Shown one piece after another: positions 37,064 to 46,170 of a stretch of DNA of 64,000 bases. The stretch's first letter is position 1. Every line of letters starts with the position of its first letter. This stretch comes from Frateuria_A yonginensis (GTDB lineage: Bacteria > Pseudomonadota > Gammaproteobacteria > Xanthomonadales > Rhodanobacteraceae). The position numbers were made by a program, and so were the translations under genes. The stretch lies in assembly GCF_037137055.1 (NCBI RefSeq), contig NZ_JBBBNY010000002.1:186001-250000 (forward strand). Direction: 5' to 3'. The notes under the pieces are model-generated. The model did no database searches, had not been told where the DNA came from, and saw only the letters and a list, made by a program, of their open reading frames with translations.

Positions 37064-37112
37064 GGCTGCCTGACGGGCGTCTTCCGCCGCCAGAGCCATC
37101 GACGAGGTAACC

Positions 37113-38132
37113 ATGGGCGCGACCACCGCTGCCGTCATCCCCGCCACGCCGCGGGCCCCGCCCGCGCGGCCCGCCGCAGGCCCCGCTCCCACCGAGGATG
37201 CCGCGCGATTCGACCGGCACCTGGATGCCGCGCGCCAGCAGCACGGCGAGGCGCAGGATGCGCCGGCCCGGGAGGCAGGCCACGGCGAGGCCGAGGCCCG
37301 GGCCGAAGCGCCTGCCACGGCCAAGGCACACCAGGCACCCGGGGACCCCGCCGCAAAGACGCCCGACGCCGACGCGGCCGCACTGGCCGCCGCCATGCTC
37401 GCCTTGATCGGCCAGGCGGCACCGGCCAAGCCGGCCGCGCTCGCCGACACGATGGCGCACACGCCGGTCCGGGCGGGCGAGGACGCCAAGCCGGCGACCG
37501 CGCCGGCCGGGCTGGTGCTGCTGGCCGGCGCCGCCACGGCCGCCATGGCGGCAACCGGACCCGGTCCGGCCACGCCGGCCGAGGCACTGGCGCCGGTGCT
37601 GGCGGTGGCAGCGGACCGCAAGGCCGCCGCGCAGGCGCTCCCGGACGGGTCCGCCGCGGCGCTGGCCGCGGCGCCGGTCCCGCCCGCCGACCCGGCCGCG
37701 AACGCGGCACCGGCGCACGCGCTCAGCATCTCCAGTCCGGCCGGTACCCCCGTATTCGCCCAGGAGCTCGGCCAGCACGTCGCCTGGCTGGGCACGCAGG
37801 AGGTCAAGCAGGCCCGCATCCGGTTGCACCCGGAGGAACTGGGCGCGCTCGACGTGAAGGTCAGCCTGAACCACGACCGTGTCGACGTCAGCTTCGCCGT
37901 GCAGCATCCGGCCGCCGTCCACGTCGTGCAGCAGACGCTGCCGCAACTGGACACCCTGCTGGCCCACCACGGCCTGGCGCTCGGCCAGGCGGACGTGGGA
38001 CAGCGCCAGCAGCAGGGCGAGGGTGGCCGGGGTGGCGAGGCCGCCGGCGCGTCCGGCGAGATCGAGAGCGAGCCGGCCGCGGTGGCCGGCACGCCGGTCG
38101 CCGGCCTCGGGATGCTCGACACGTTCGCCTGA
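37113..38132 (+). CDS. fliK: Hook-length control protein FliK
   Basis: 339 residues. The first 200 are Ala/Pro-rich and low in complexity, as expected for the exported ruler part. The C-terminal hook-length domain (about 210-310) contains QARIRLHPEELGALDVKVSL, the FliK signature that switches FlhB specificity when the hook is complete. Has its own sigma54 promoter. A second, divergent FliK is encoded at 57514-58674. Confidence 0.92.
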   Translation: MGATTAAVIPATPRAPPARPAAGPAPTEDAARFDRHLDAARQQHGEAQDAPAREAGHGEAEARAEAPATAKAHQAPGDPAAKTPDADAAALAAAMLALIGQAAPAKPAALADTMAHTPVRAGEDAKPATAPAGLVLLAGAATAAMAATGPGPATPAEALAPVLAVAADRKAAAQALPDGSAAALAAAPVPPADPAANAAPAHALSISSPAGTPVFAQELGQHVAWLGTQEVKQARIRLHPEELGALDVKVSLNHDRVDVSFAVQHPAAVHVVQQTLPQLDTLLAHHGLALGQADVGQRQQQGEGGRGGEAAGASGEIESEPAAVAGTPVAGLGMLDTFA

Positions 38133-38547
38133 GGCCGGCGTCCCGGCCCCGGTCTGCCGCGGCTGCGGTGGCTGCGAGGGAGCGCGGCTGTGTAGGGCTC
38201 GACGCTGACCCTCGGGAGGGCGGCTGGATCGCAGGGCCCTCCGGGAGAGTGCGAGAGACCCCCTCGCAACGGCGACCGCGGCGCCCAGGTGCCAGGGCCG
38301 GACTCGAAGCCCGCTCGCGCCCCGGCACCGGCGCCGGCTTCCTCCCGCATGTCACCCGGCGTACCGGATCGGTGGCGCCGGTTTTCCGTGCTCCCTACCC
38401 AGCCGCTCGCACCGAGCGTTGGCGCGAAGCGCCCAAGTCGAGGCGCAGCCGGTACGCCCCACACTCCGCCGACCCGAACGCGCCGGCCGGCCGCGCCGGC
38501 TTTCAGACACCCGTCGTGATCGCGACGCGCGCGATCGCCGGCGCGCG

Positions 38548-38574
38548 TCAAGAAAGCGCCGTTTCGGCCGCAAA
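38548..38574 (+). promoter_or_regulatory. Possible FliA promoter for fliL
   Basis: -35 TCAAGAAA (38548-38555), 11-base spacer, -10 GCCGCAAA (38567-38574; six of eight -10 positions). It lies 27 bases before the sigma54 site of the same operon. Confidence 0.5.
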
Positions 38575-38600
38575 CATGGCTGGGACAGGGCCCGCCGCCG

Positions 38601-38616
38601 TGGCATGCGGCTTGCA
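38601..38616 (+). promoter_or_regulatory. Sigma54 promoter for fliLMNOPQR-flhBA
   Basis: TGGCATG-N4-TTGCA (TGGCATGCGGCTTGCA) with exact spacing and 60 bases before fliL. Confidence 0.9.
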
Positions 38617-38675
38617 ACGGTGCTCCTGCAAGGTGGCGCCCCGTGGCGCCAGAGACCAACGGATCGAGGGTAGGC

Positions 38676-39185
38676 ATGGCAACGACGGAACAGGACGCAG
38701 TGGCGACGGTGGTGCAGAAGAAGAGCCGCTCGCCGCTGGTGATCGGGCTGGTGGTGGCGCTGCTGGCGGTATCGGGCGTATGCGCCTACACGCTGGCCGC
38801 GCTGCGCACGCACGGGAAGGCCGAGGCGACCGCCAAGACGGCCGAGGCCGCACCGGTCAAGACGCAACCCGAGTACTTCCTGCCGCTGGACCCGGCGTTC
38901 GTGGTCAATTTCCGCGACGACGATTCGATGCGCTACCTGCAGGTCGGCGTGACGCTGATGTCGCACGACCCCTCGGACCTGGACGTGGTCAAGAGCGTCG
39001 ATCCGATCGTCCGCAATGCCCTGGTGATGCTGTTCAGCCGCCAGGACTACACCGTGCTCAGCGACCCCGCCGGCAAGCAGAAGCTGCAGGCCGAGGCGCT
39101 CGACGCGGTCCGCAAGATCGTCGCCGCGCGCACCGGCAAGCCCGGCATCGACGCGGTGTACTTCACCAGTTTCGTGATGCAGTGA
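38676..39185 (+). CDS. fliL: Flagellar basal body-associated protein FliL
   Basis: 169 residues with one membrane segment (about residues 20-42, PLVIGLVVALLAVSGVCAYT) and a periplasmic domain starting YFLPLDPAFVVNFRD. FliL rings surround the stator and support torque. It is first in the sigma54-driven operon. A GAGGGTAGG ribosome-binding site precedes the ATG. Confidence 0.95.
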   Translation: MATTEQDAVATVVQKKSRSPLVIGLVVALLAVSGVCAYTLAALRTHGKAEATAKTAEAAPVKTQPEYFLPLDPAFVVNFRDDDSMRYLQVGVTLMSHDPSDLDVVKSVDPIVRNALVMLFSRQDYTVLSDPAGKQKLQAEALDAVRKIVAARTGKPGIDAVYFTSFVMQ

Positions 39186-39198
39186 GGCCATCGCGCCC

Positions 39199-40212
39199 AT
39201 GAGCGACCTGCTTTCCCAGGACGAGATCGATGCGCTGCTCGACGGGGTCGAGGGCGGCACCGTTGCCACCGGCGAAGACGAGCCGCTCCCCGACGAGGCG
39301 GTCCGTCCCTACGATTTCACCCAGCAGGACCGCATCGTCCGCGGGCGCCTGCCCACGCTGGAGATGGTCAACGACCGCTTCGCACGCTTCTTCCGGCTGG
39401 GCGTCTTCAACGTGCTGCGCAAGGCCTGCGAGGTGTCGGTGCTCGGCGTGAAGATGGTGAAGTTCGCCGAGTACGTGCACGGCCTGGCCGTGCCGAGCAA
39501 CCTCAACCTGGTGAAGATCAAGCCATTGCGCGGCACGGCCCTGGTGGTGCTGGAGCCGCGACTGGTGTTCACCGTGATCGACAATTTCTTCGGCGGGGAC
39601 GGGCGCTTCCACGCGCGCATCGAGGGCCGCGACTTCACCGCGACCGAGAACCGGGTGATCCAGATCATGCTGGCCGAGCTGTTCGGCGCCATGGTCGAGG
39701 CGTGGAACCCGGTGCTGCCGCTGGAGTTCGAGTACCTGAACTCCGAGATCAACCCGCAGTTCGCCAACATCGTCAGCCCCACCGAGACGGTGGTCGTCTC
39801 GCGCTTCCACGTCGAGCTCGACGGCGGCGGCGGCGAGATCCACCTGACCCTGCCCTACGCCATGGTCGAGCCGATCCGCACGCTGCTCGACGCCGGCGTG
39901 CAGAGCGACCTGGCCGACCGCGACGAGCGCTTCATGGAGCAGTTGCACGAGGAGGTGCTCGACGCGGACGTCGAGCTGAGCTCGCTGCTGTTCGAGATGG
40001 AGCTGTCGATCGGGGATTTCCTGCGGCTGCGCCCGGGCGACGTGATCCCGGTGCAGTTGCCCGAGCTGTGCACGGTGTTCGCCGAGGACGTGCCGGTGTT
40101 CCGCGGCCGCTACGGCCAGGCCAACGGCCGCGCCGCGATCCAGTTCCAGACCCAGGTCGGCCGCCGCGAGATGCGCGCGCCCGGCGATTTCACAGAGAAG
40201 AAGAGCGCATGA
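39199..40212 (+). CDS. fliM: Motor switch protein FliM
   Basis: 337-residue C-ring component. The N terminus MSDLLSQDEIDALLDGVEGG is the CheY-phosphate binding peptide. The middle CheC-like domain (about 45-230) and the C-terminal SpoA domain are complete, with GGGEIHLTLPYAMVEPIRTL. Stop overlaps fliN by four bases. Confidence 0.98.
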   Translation: MSDLLSQDEIDALLDGVEGGTVATGEDEPLPDEAVRPYDFTQQDRIVRGRLPTLEMVNDRFARFFRLGVFNVLRKACEVSVLGVKMVKFAEYVHGLAVPSNLNLVKIKPLRGTALVVLEPRLVFTVIDNFFGGDGRFHARIEGRDFTATENRVIQIMLAELFGAMVEAWNPVLPLEFEYLNSEINPQFANIVSPTETVVVSRFHVELDGGGGEIHLTLPYAMVEPIRTLLDAGVQSDLADRDERFMEQLHEEVLDADVELSSLLFEMELSIGDFLRLRPGDVIPVQLPELCTVFAEDVPVFRGRYGQANGRAAIQFQTQVGRREMRAPGDFTEKKSA

Positions 40213-40544
40213 CTGCCAACGATGCCGCGGTCGCCGACCGCATCGAACCCGACGCCCTGACCGGCCTGGCCGCCGACGCCGGCGACGTCAACCTGGACAT
40301 GATCCTCGACGTGCCGGTGACGCTGGCGATGGAGGTCGGGCGCACCCGCATCAGCATCCGCAACCTGCTGCAGCTGAACCAGGGCTCGGTGGTGGAGCTG
40401 GACCGCGCCGCCGGCGAGCCGCTGGACGTGTTCGTCAACGGCACGCTGGTCGCGCACGGCGAGGTGGTGGTGATCAACGAGAAGTTCGGCATCCGCCTGA
40501 CCGACGTGGTCAGTCCGGCCGAACGGGTGCGGAAGCTGCGCTGA
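40209..40544 (+). CDS. fliN: Motor switch protein FliN
   Basis: 111 residues; SpoA domain LDVPVTLAMEVGRTRISIRN through VNGTLVAHGEVVVINEKFGI. Forms the lower C ring and binds FliH. Stop overlaps the fliO ATG by one base (TGATG). Confidence 0.97.
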   Translation: MTANDAAVADRIEPDALTGLAADAGDVNLDMILDVPVTLAMEVGRTRISIRNLLQLNQGSVVELDRAAGEPLDVFVNGTLVAHGEVVVINEKFGIRLTDVVSPAERVRKLR

Positions 40545-40963
40545 TGGGAGGGAACGGGGAACGGGGAACGGGGAACGTGCAGCGCTGGGCCTGCGCCCTG
40601 GCGCCTGTCGCCTCCTCGCCCGACATCAACGTCGGCGGCGAGCTGCTGCGGGTGCTGCTCAGCCTCGCGGCGGTGATCGCGCTGATCTTCGTCGCCGGCT
40701 GGATGAGCCGCCGCCTGCAGGCGCGCACCCCGCCGGGCGGCCGGCGCATCCGCTGCGTGGAAACCCTGGCCGTGGGTGCGCGCGAGCGCGTGCTGCTGCT
40801 CGACGCCGACGGCAAGCGCCTGCTGGTCGGCGTGGGGCAGGGCGGCCTGCGCACGCTGCACGTCTACGAAGGCGCGGCTCCGGCCGACGCCGCCCCTCCG
40901 TCCGACGCACCGGCGGCCCCCAACTTCGCGCAACTGCTGTCGCGCTGGAAACGCAATCCGTGA
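40544..40963 (+). CDS. fliO: Flagellar export protein FliO (start inside a repeat)
   Basis: 139 residues: one membrane segment (about residues 34-53, LLRVLLSLAAVIALIFVAGW) and a small cytoplasmic domain with RRIRCVETLAVGARERVLLL. FliO assists FliP ring assembly. The ATG at 40544 is coupled to the fliN stop, but codons 3-11 are translated from a seven-base tandem repeat and carry no family sequence. An in-frame GTG at 40577, right after the repeat, is the alternative start. Overlaps fliP by four bases. Confidence 0.9.
   Translation: MGGNGERGTGNVQRWACALAPVASSPDINVGGELLRVLLSLAAVIALIFVAGWMSRRLQARTPPGGRRIRCVETLAVGARERVLLLDADGKRLLVGVGQGGLRTLHVYEGAAPADAAPPSDAPAAPNFAQLLSRWKRNP
40550..40582 (+). repeat. 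GGGGAAC heptamer repeat (four units) plus GTGCAG
   Basis: Units at 40550-40555 (GGGAAC), 40556-40562, 40563-40569 and 40570-40576 (GGGGAAC), followed by GTGCAG. The same 33-base pattern with one variant unit occurs at 46171-46203. Lies within the 5' end of fliO. Confidence 0.85.
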
Positions 40964-41781
40964 AAGTCCGTCCGTTCCGCCGCTGGCGGCCGCTGCTCGT
41001 ACTGGTGCTGATGCTGCTGCCGCTGTTCGTCTTCGCCGCGCCGCAGGCGGCTTCCGCACCGGCCGCGCCGGCGCTCGCCATGCCGGCCAGTCCCGCCTCG
41101 CCCGGCGGCATCCCGGTGCTGACCGTGCACGACGCGCCCGGTGGCGCGAAGAACTGGACGCTGTCGCTGCAGCTGCTGGGCCTGATGACGGTCCTCACGC
41201 TGCTGCCGGCGATCCTGCTGATGATGACCTCGTTCACCCGCATCATCATCGTGCTCGGCTTCCTGCGCCAGGCGCTGGGCACGCAATCGACGCCGCCCAA
41301 CCAGGTGCTGCTCGGGCTGGCGCTGTTCCTCACCCTGTTCGTGATGGGGCCGGTGTTCAACAAGGCCTACGGCGATGGCGTCAAGCCGTACATGGACGGC
41401 CAGATGACCGCCGAGCAGGCGCTGCCTGCCGCCAGTGCGCCGTTCAAGCGCTTCATGCTCGACCAGACCCGCGACGCCGACCTGCAGCTCTTTACCCAGC
41501 TGGCCAGGGAGAAGCCCTACGCCGGCAAGGACGAGGTGCCCTTCCGCGTGGCGATGCCGGCGTTCCTCACCTCGGAGCTGAAGACCGCGTTCCAGATGGG
41601 CTTCCTGCTGTTCATTCCGTTCCTGATCATCGACCTGGTGGTGGCCAGCGTGCTGATGTCGATGGGCATGATGATGGTCTCGCCGATGATCATTTCGCTG
41701 CCGTTCAAGATCATGCTGTTCGTGCTGGTCGATGGCTGGACGCTGCTGATCGGCACGCTGGCCGGGAGTTTCTACACGTGA
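40960..41781 (+). CDS. fliP: Flagellar export gate protein FliP
   Basis: 273 residues from a GTG overlapping fliO. It has a cleavable signal-like start (LLVLVLMLLPLFVFAAPQAA), then the FliP core with ILLMMTSFTRIIIVLGFLRQ, QSTPPNQVLLGLALFLTLF and ELKTAFQMGFLLFIPFLIID. Five FliP subunits form the export pore with FliQ and FliR. Confidence 0.97.
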   Translation: MKVRPFRRWRPLLVLVLMLLPLFVFAAPQAASAPAAPALAMPASPASPGGIPVLTVHDAPGGAKNWTLSLQLLGLMTVLTLLPAILLMMTSFTRIIIVLGFLRQALGTQSTPPNQVLLGLALFLTLFVMGPVFNKAYGDGVKPYMDGQMTAEQALPAASAPFKRFMLDQTRDADLQLFTQLAREKPYAGKDEVPFRVAMPAFLTSELKTAFQMGFLLFIPFLIIDLVVASVLMSMGMMMVSPMIISLPFKIMLFVLVDGWTLLIGTLAGSFYT

Positions 41782-41857
41782 ACGGCGGCACCGCTTCTGC
41801 ACCCTCTCCCCGCCGGGGAGATGCGCACATTTTCCGTTCCTCCGGCACGCGCCGCCC

Positions 41858-42127
41858 ATGACTCCTGAATCCGTCATCGAGTTCGGCCAGCACGCGCTCT
41901 ACGTGGCGATGCTGATCGCCGCGCCGCTGCTGCTGACCGCGCTCGCGGTGGGCCTGTTGGTCGGCGTGATCCAGGCGGCCACGCAGATCAACGAGATGAC
42001 GCTCTCGTTCATCCCCAAGCTGATCGCGATGGCGGTGGTGGCGCTGGTGACCGGGCCGTGGATGCTGCGCACGTTGGTACAGTTCACGCGACAGCTGATC
42101 GAGGGCTTGCCGGGGGCGGTGAAGTGA
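41858..42127 (+). CDS. fliQ: Flagellar export gate protein FliQ
   Basis: 89 residues, two membrane segments, starting MTPESVIEFGQHALYVAMLI with GVIQAATQINEMTLSFIPKL. Normal length (E. coli 89). The 76-base gap after fliP contains a CCCTCTCCCC/GGGGAGA pair of the kind dispersed in xanthomonads. Overlaps fliR by four bases (GTGA). Confidence 0.97.
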   Translation: MTPESVIEFGQHALYVAMLIAAPLLLTALAVGLLVGVIQAATQINEMTLSFIPKLIAMAVVALVTGPWMLRTLVQFTRQLIEGLPGAVK

Positions 42128-42891
42128 CGCTCGACCTGGCTGCCATCGAGGCCTGGTTCGGCGGCCTGCTGTGGGCGCTCGGCCGCGTCGGCGGCCTGTG
42201 CCTGGTCGCGCCGGTGCTGGGTGCGCCGATGATCCCGGCCCGCATCCGCGTGGGGCTGGTGTTGCTGCTGACGTTGGTGCTGGCGCCACTGGCGCCGGCC
42301 GCGGTCGATCCGTTGAGTGCCGACGGCGTGGCGACCATGGCCGGCCAGGTCGTGGTCGGGGCCGCGGTCGGCTTCGTGCTCAAGCTGGTGTTCGAGGCGG
42401 TGGCCTTCGGCGGCGAGCTGGTGGGGCAGGGCATGAGCCTTGGCTTCGCCGAGGTGGTCAATCCGGCCGGCGGCGGCAGTACCCCGGTGCTCAGCCAGTT
42501 CTACACGGTGCTGGTGACGCTGCTGTTCCTCGCGCTGGACGGCCACCTGAAGCTGATCGCTCTGCTGGCCGACAGCTTCCACACGCTGCCGCCGGGGCCC
42601 TCGGCCCTGGGCACGGAAGGGCTGCATGCGGTGGTGCTGTTCGCCACCCATCTGTTCGCCGGCGCCGTGCGCGTGGCGCTGCCGGCGGTGACCGCGCTGC
42701 TGGTGGTGAACGTGGGCTTCGCCGCGATCAGCCGTGCCGCGCCTTCGATGAACCTTTTCGCGGTGGGCTTTCCGATCACCCTGTGCCTGGGCTCGATCGC
42801 ACTGTGGCTCGGGCTGCGTGCGCTGCCGGGCGCGTTCGACACGCTCCGGGAGAGCGCCTGGTCGCTGATGCGCGAGCTGCTGGGAGCCTGA
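42124..42891 (+). CDS. fliR: Flagellar export gate protein FliR
   Basis: 255 residues from a GTG overlapping fliQ. Six hydrophobic segments and the FliR motif GQGMSLGFAEVVNPAGGGST followed by PVLSQFYTVL. Completes the FliP5Q4R1 pore. Confidence 0.96.
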   Translation: MTLDLAAIEAWFGGLLWALGRVGGLCLVAPVLGAPMIPARIRVGLVLLLTLVLAPLAPAAVDPLSADGVATMAGQVVVGAAVGFVLKLVFEAVAFGGELVGQGMSLGFAEVVNPAGGGSTPVLSQFYTVLVTLLFLALDGHLKLIALLADSFHTLPPGPSALGTEGLHAVVLFATHLFAGAVRVALPAVTALLVVNVGFAAISRAAPSMNLFAVGFPITLCLGSIALWLGLRALPGAFDTLRESAWSLMRELLGA

Positions 42892-42895
42892 GCCC

Positions 42896-44032
42896 ATGGC
42901 CGGGAACGACGACCAGGAACGCACCGAACAACCTTCCGAAAAACGCCTTCGCGAAGCGCGCGAAAAGGGCGACGTCCCGCGATCGCGCGACCTGTCCGGC
43001 GCGCTGGTGGTGATGGCCGGCGTGGCGGCCCTGCTTTCCGGCAGCACGCGGGCGATGGCGCATGCGCGCGCGATCTACCACCTGGGCCTGGATTACCCCC
43101 GCGAGGCACTGTTCTCCGATGCCCTGCCGGCGCGCGCACTGGGTTTGGCGTTGCGCGAGGCATTGCTGCTGTTCGCGCCGGTGGCCCTCGCCACGCTGCT
43201 GGCCACCTTCGCCGCCCCGATGCTGCTGGGCGGAATCCGATTCAGCGGGCAGGCGCTGCAGCCGAAGTTCGACCGGCTCGATCCGGTGGCCGGCCTCGGC
43301 CGCCTGTTCTCCATGCGCGGCCTGGTGGAACTGGGCAAGGCGTTGCTCAAGCTGCTGTTCATCGGCACGGCGCTGGCGATGCTGCTCAAGCATTCGGTGG
43401 ACGAGCTGCAGGCCCTAGGCCGCGCCGACGTGGCGCTCGGCGTGGCGCGTTCGCTGTCGCTGATGGGGCGCTCGGCGCTGCTGTTCGGCGCGCTTCTGGC
43501 GCTGATCGGCGGCGCCGACGCGCTGTACCAGAAATTCGACCACGCCAAGCGCCTGCGCATGACCCGGCAGGAACTGAAGGACGAGGCCAAGGAGACCGAG
43601 GGCAATCCCGAGCTCAAGGGTCGCATCCGCCAGGTGCAGTTCGAGATGTCGCGCCGGCGCATGATGCAGGAGCTGCCCAGGGCCGACGTGGTGGTGACCA
43701 ACCCCACCCACTTCGCGGTCGCGCTCAAGTACGACGAGCACGGCGCCGGCGCGCCGCGCGTGATCGCCAAGGGCGTGGACGTGCTGGCCCAGCAGATCCG
43801 CCTGGTGGCGGGCAGCCACCGCATTCCGATGGTCGAGGCCCCGCCGCTGGCACGCGCCTTGTATGCCACCACCTCGCTGGGCCGGGAGATCCCGGTCGCC
43901 CTGTACGTGGCGGTGGCGCAGGTGCTGGCCTACGTCTACCAGTTGAAGCAGGCGACGGCACGCGGCGACACGCCGCCGCCGGCGCCGCAGCCCGAGGTCG
44001 ATCCCGACCTGATGGGTCCCTACAAGCTCTGA
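42896..44032 (+). CDS. flhB: Flagellar export switch protein FlhB
   Basis: 378 residues. Starts with the charged TEQPSEKRLREAREKGDVPR, four membrane segments follow, then the autocleaving cytoplasmic domain with NPTH at residues 269-272 (VVVTNPTHFAVALKY). It switches export from rod/hook to filament substrates in response to FliK. A short C-terminal-only paralogue is encoded at 57254-57517. Confidence 0.98.
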   Translation: MAGNDDQERTEQPSEKRLREAREKGDVPRSRDLSGALVVMAGVAALLSGSTRAMAHARAIYHLGLDYPREALFSDALPARALGLALREALLLFAPVALATLLATFAAPMLLGGIRFSGQALQPKFDRLDPVAGLGRLFSMRGLVELGKALLKLLFIGTALAMLLKHSVDELQALGRADVALGVARSLSLMGRSALLFGALLALIGGADALYQKFDHAKRLRMTRQELKDEAKETEGNPELKGRIRQVQFEMSRRRMMQELPRADVVVTNPTHFAVALKYDEHGAGAPRVIAKGVDVLAQQIRLVAGSHRIPMVEAPPLARALYATTSLGREIPVALYVAVAQVLAYVYQLKQATARGDTPPPAPQPEVDPDLMGPYKL

Positions 44033-44044
44033 CGAGGAATGCAG

Positions 44045-46138
44045 ATGGCCGCCGTGGGCGCAATGGAGAACCTCAAGCAGCTCGGGCGCCGCGGCGCCGG
44101 TGCGCCGGTGGTCATGCTGGCCATGCTGGCGATGGTGATGCTGCCGCTGCCGCCGTTCCTGCTGGACATGCTGTTCAGCTTCAACATCGCGCTGTCGCTG
44201 GTCATTCTGCTGGCGGTGATCTACGTCATGCGGCCGCTGGAGTTCGCCGCTTTTCCGACGGTGGTGCTGATGGCGACGCTTTTACGTCTCGCCCTGAACA
44301 TCGCCTCGACCCGCGTGGTGCTGCTGCACGGCCATGACGGCCCGGGGGCGGCCGGCAAGGTGATCGAGGCGTTCGGCGAGTTCGTGATCGGCGGCAACTT
44401 CGCGGTCGGCCTGGTGGTGTTCGCGATCCTGACCATCATCAACTTCGTGGTCGTGACCAAGGGCGCCACCCGCGTGTCTGAAGTGACCGCCCGCTTCACC
44501 CTGGACGCGATGCCCGGCAAGCAGATGGCGATCGACGCCGATCTCAACGCCGGCCTGCTGACCCAGGAGCAGGCCCGCGAGCGCCGCCAGGAGGTACGCG
44601 AGGAAGCGGACTTCTACGGCTCGATGGACGGTGCCTCGAAGTTCGTCCGTGGCGACGCCACCGCCGGCATCCTGATCCTGTTCATCAACATCGTCGGCGG
44701 CTTCTTCGTCGGCATGTTCCAGCATGGCCTGGGCGCCGGCGAATCGGCCAGGACCTACACCCTGCTGACGATCGGCGACGGCCTGGTCGCGCAGGTGCCC
44801 GCGCTGATGCTGTCGATCGCCACGGCGGTGATCGTCACCCGCGTGTCCAAGGCGCAGGACATGGGCAAGCAGGTGATCGGCCAGGTGTTCGGCCAGCCGC
44901 GCGCGCTGGCCGTGGCCGGCGCGGTGCTGGGCGTGATGGGCCTGATCCCGGGCATGCCGAACATCGCCTTCCTGCTGCTTGGCGGCTGCTGCGGCGGTGC
45001 CGCCTGGCTGATGCTCAAGCGCGAGCGCGAGACCCGCGAGAAGCTCGCCGAGACGGTGGCTGAGCCGGCGGTGGCCGCGCCGGTGCCGGCCGAGCGCGTG
45101 GAACTCAACTGGGACGACGTGGCCAGCGTCGACCCGCTGGGCCTGGAGGTGGGCTACCGGCTGATCCCGCTGGTGGACACCCACCAGGGTGGCGAGCTGA
45201 TGGGCCGCATCAAGTCGGTGCGGCGCAAGCTGTCGCAGGAGTTCGGCTTCCTGGTGCCCTCGGTGCACATCCGCGACAACCTGGACCTGGGGCCCAACAC
45301 CTACCGCATCACCCTGATGGGCGTGCCGATGGGCGAGGCCGAGGTGCACAACGAGCGCCTCCTGGCGATCAACCCCGGCCGCGTGCACGGCCCGCTGCAG
45401 GGCATCCAGACGCAGGACCCGGCGTTCGGCCTGGAGGCGGTGTGGATCGAGCAGGGCCAGCGCGAGATGGCGCAGAGCCTGGGCTACACCGTGGTCGACC
45501 CGGCCACCGTGGTCGCCACGCATCTCTCGCACATCGTGCAGAGCCACGCGCACGAACTGATCAGCCACCAGGACGTGCAGCAGCTGCTGGACCGTCTGGC
45601 GCAGACCGCGCCGAAGCTGGTCGAGGACCTGGTGCCCAAGCGCCTGGCGCTGGGCGTGGTGGTCAAGGTGCTGCAGAACCTGCTGGCCGAGCGGGTGCCG
45701 ATCCGCAACATGCGCACGATCGTCGAATCCTTGGCGGAGCACGCCGGGCAGAGTCAGGATCCCGGCGTCCTCACCGCCGCCGTGCGCGTGGCCCTGGGCC
45801 GGCAGATCGTGCAGGAGATCACCGGCCTGGGTACCGAGGTGCCGGTCATCACGCTGGCGCCGGAACTGGAGCAGATCCTGATGAACTCGCTGTCCGGCGG
45901 CGGCGTGGCCGGCGCCGCGGTCGAGCCGGGCCTGGCCGACCGCCTGCAGCAGAGCGTGGCCGACGCCGCGCGCCGCCAGGAAATGAGCGGCGAACCGGCG
46001 GTGTTGCTGGTGCCGCCGCAGCTGCGTCCGTGGCTCGCGCGCTTCACCCGCCACGTGGCACAGAACCTGCACGTGCTCGCTTACAACGAGGTGCCTGACA
46101 ACCGCAGGGTGCGGCTGGTGCAGGCGCTCGGACGGTAA
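44045..46138 (+). CDS. flhA: Flagellar export gate protein FlhA
   Basis: 697 residues from the ATG at 44045, which has GAGGA six bases upstream; an ATG two codons earlier (44039) is too close to that site. Seven or eight membrane segments over about residues 20-320, with the FHIPEP region (KGATRVSEVTARFTLDAMPG, KQMAIDADLNAGLLT), then the cytoplasmic domain that binds chaperones and FliI/FliJ. Last gene of the fliL operon before a repeat-bearing gap. Confidence 0.97.
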   Translation: MAAVGAMENLKQLGRRGAGAPVVMLAMLAMVMLPLPPFLLDMLFSFNIALSLVILLAVIYVMRPLEFAAFPTVVLMATLLRLALNIASTRVVLLHGHDGPGAAGKVIEAFGEFVIGGNFAVGLVVFAILTIINFVVVTKGATRVSEVTARFTLDAMPGKQMAIDADLNAGLLTQEQARERRQEVREEADFYGSMDGASKFVRGDATAGILILFINIVGGFFVGMFQHGLGAGESARTYTLLTIGDGLVAQVPALMLSIATAVIVTRVSKAQDMGKQVIGQVFGQPRALAVAGAVLGVMGLIPGMPNIAFLLLGGCCGGAAWLMLKRERETREKLAETVAEPAVAAPVPAERVELNWDDVASVDPLGLEVGYRLIPLVDTHQGGELMGRIKSVRRKLSQEFGFLVPSVHIRDNLDLGPNTYRITLMGVPMGEAEVHNERLLAINPGRVHGPLQGIQTQDPAFGLEAVWIEQGQREMAQSLGYTVVDPATVVATHLSHIVQSHAHELISHQDVQQLLDRLAQTAPKLVEDLVPKRLALGVVVKVLQNLLAERVPIRNMRTIVESLAEHAGQSQDPGVLTAAVRVALGRQIVQEITGLGTEVPVITLAPELEQILMNSLSGGGVAGAAVEPGLADRLQQSVADAARRQEMSGEPAVLLVPPQLRPWLARFTRHVAQNLHVLAYNEVPDNRRVRLVQALGR

Positions 46139-46170
46139 GGCGAGGAGACGGGTTATGGCGTTGTCGAAGC

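Larger units (their letters stand above)
38133..38675 (+). other. 543-base non-coding region between fliK and fliL
   Basis: No credible gene. A hairpin pairs ACCGGCGCC (38327-38335) with GGCGCCGGT (38374-38382), followed by TTTCC, a possible terminator for fliK with a long loop. A second GC-rich palindrome (GACGCGCG / CGCGCGTC, 38524-38549) runs into a FliA-like site, and a sigma54 site follows at 38601. It is the longest non-coding gap in the window. Confidence 0.5.

Noticed and set aside
38133..38675. A gene or decayed gene in the gap between fliK and fliL
   Set aside because: Open frames in the region are short or run through the promoter sites, and their translations are Arg/Pro-rich with no family likeness.
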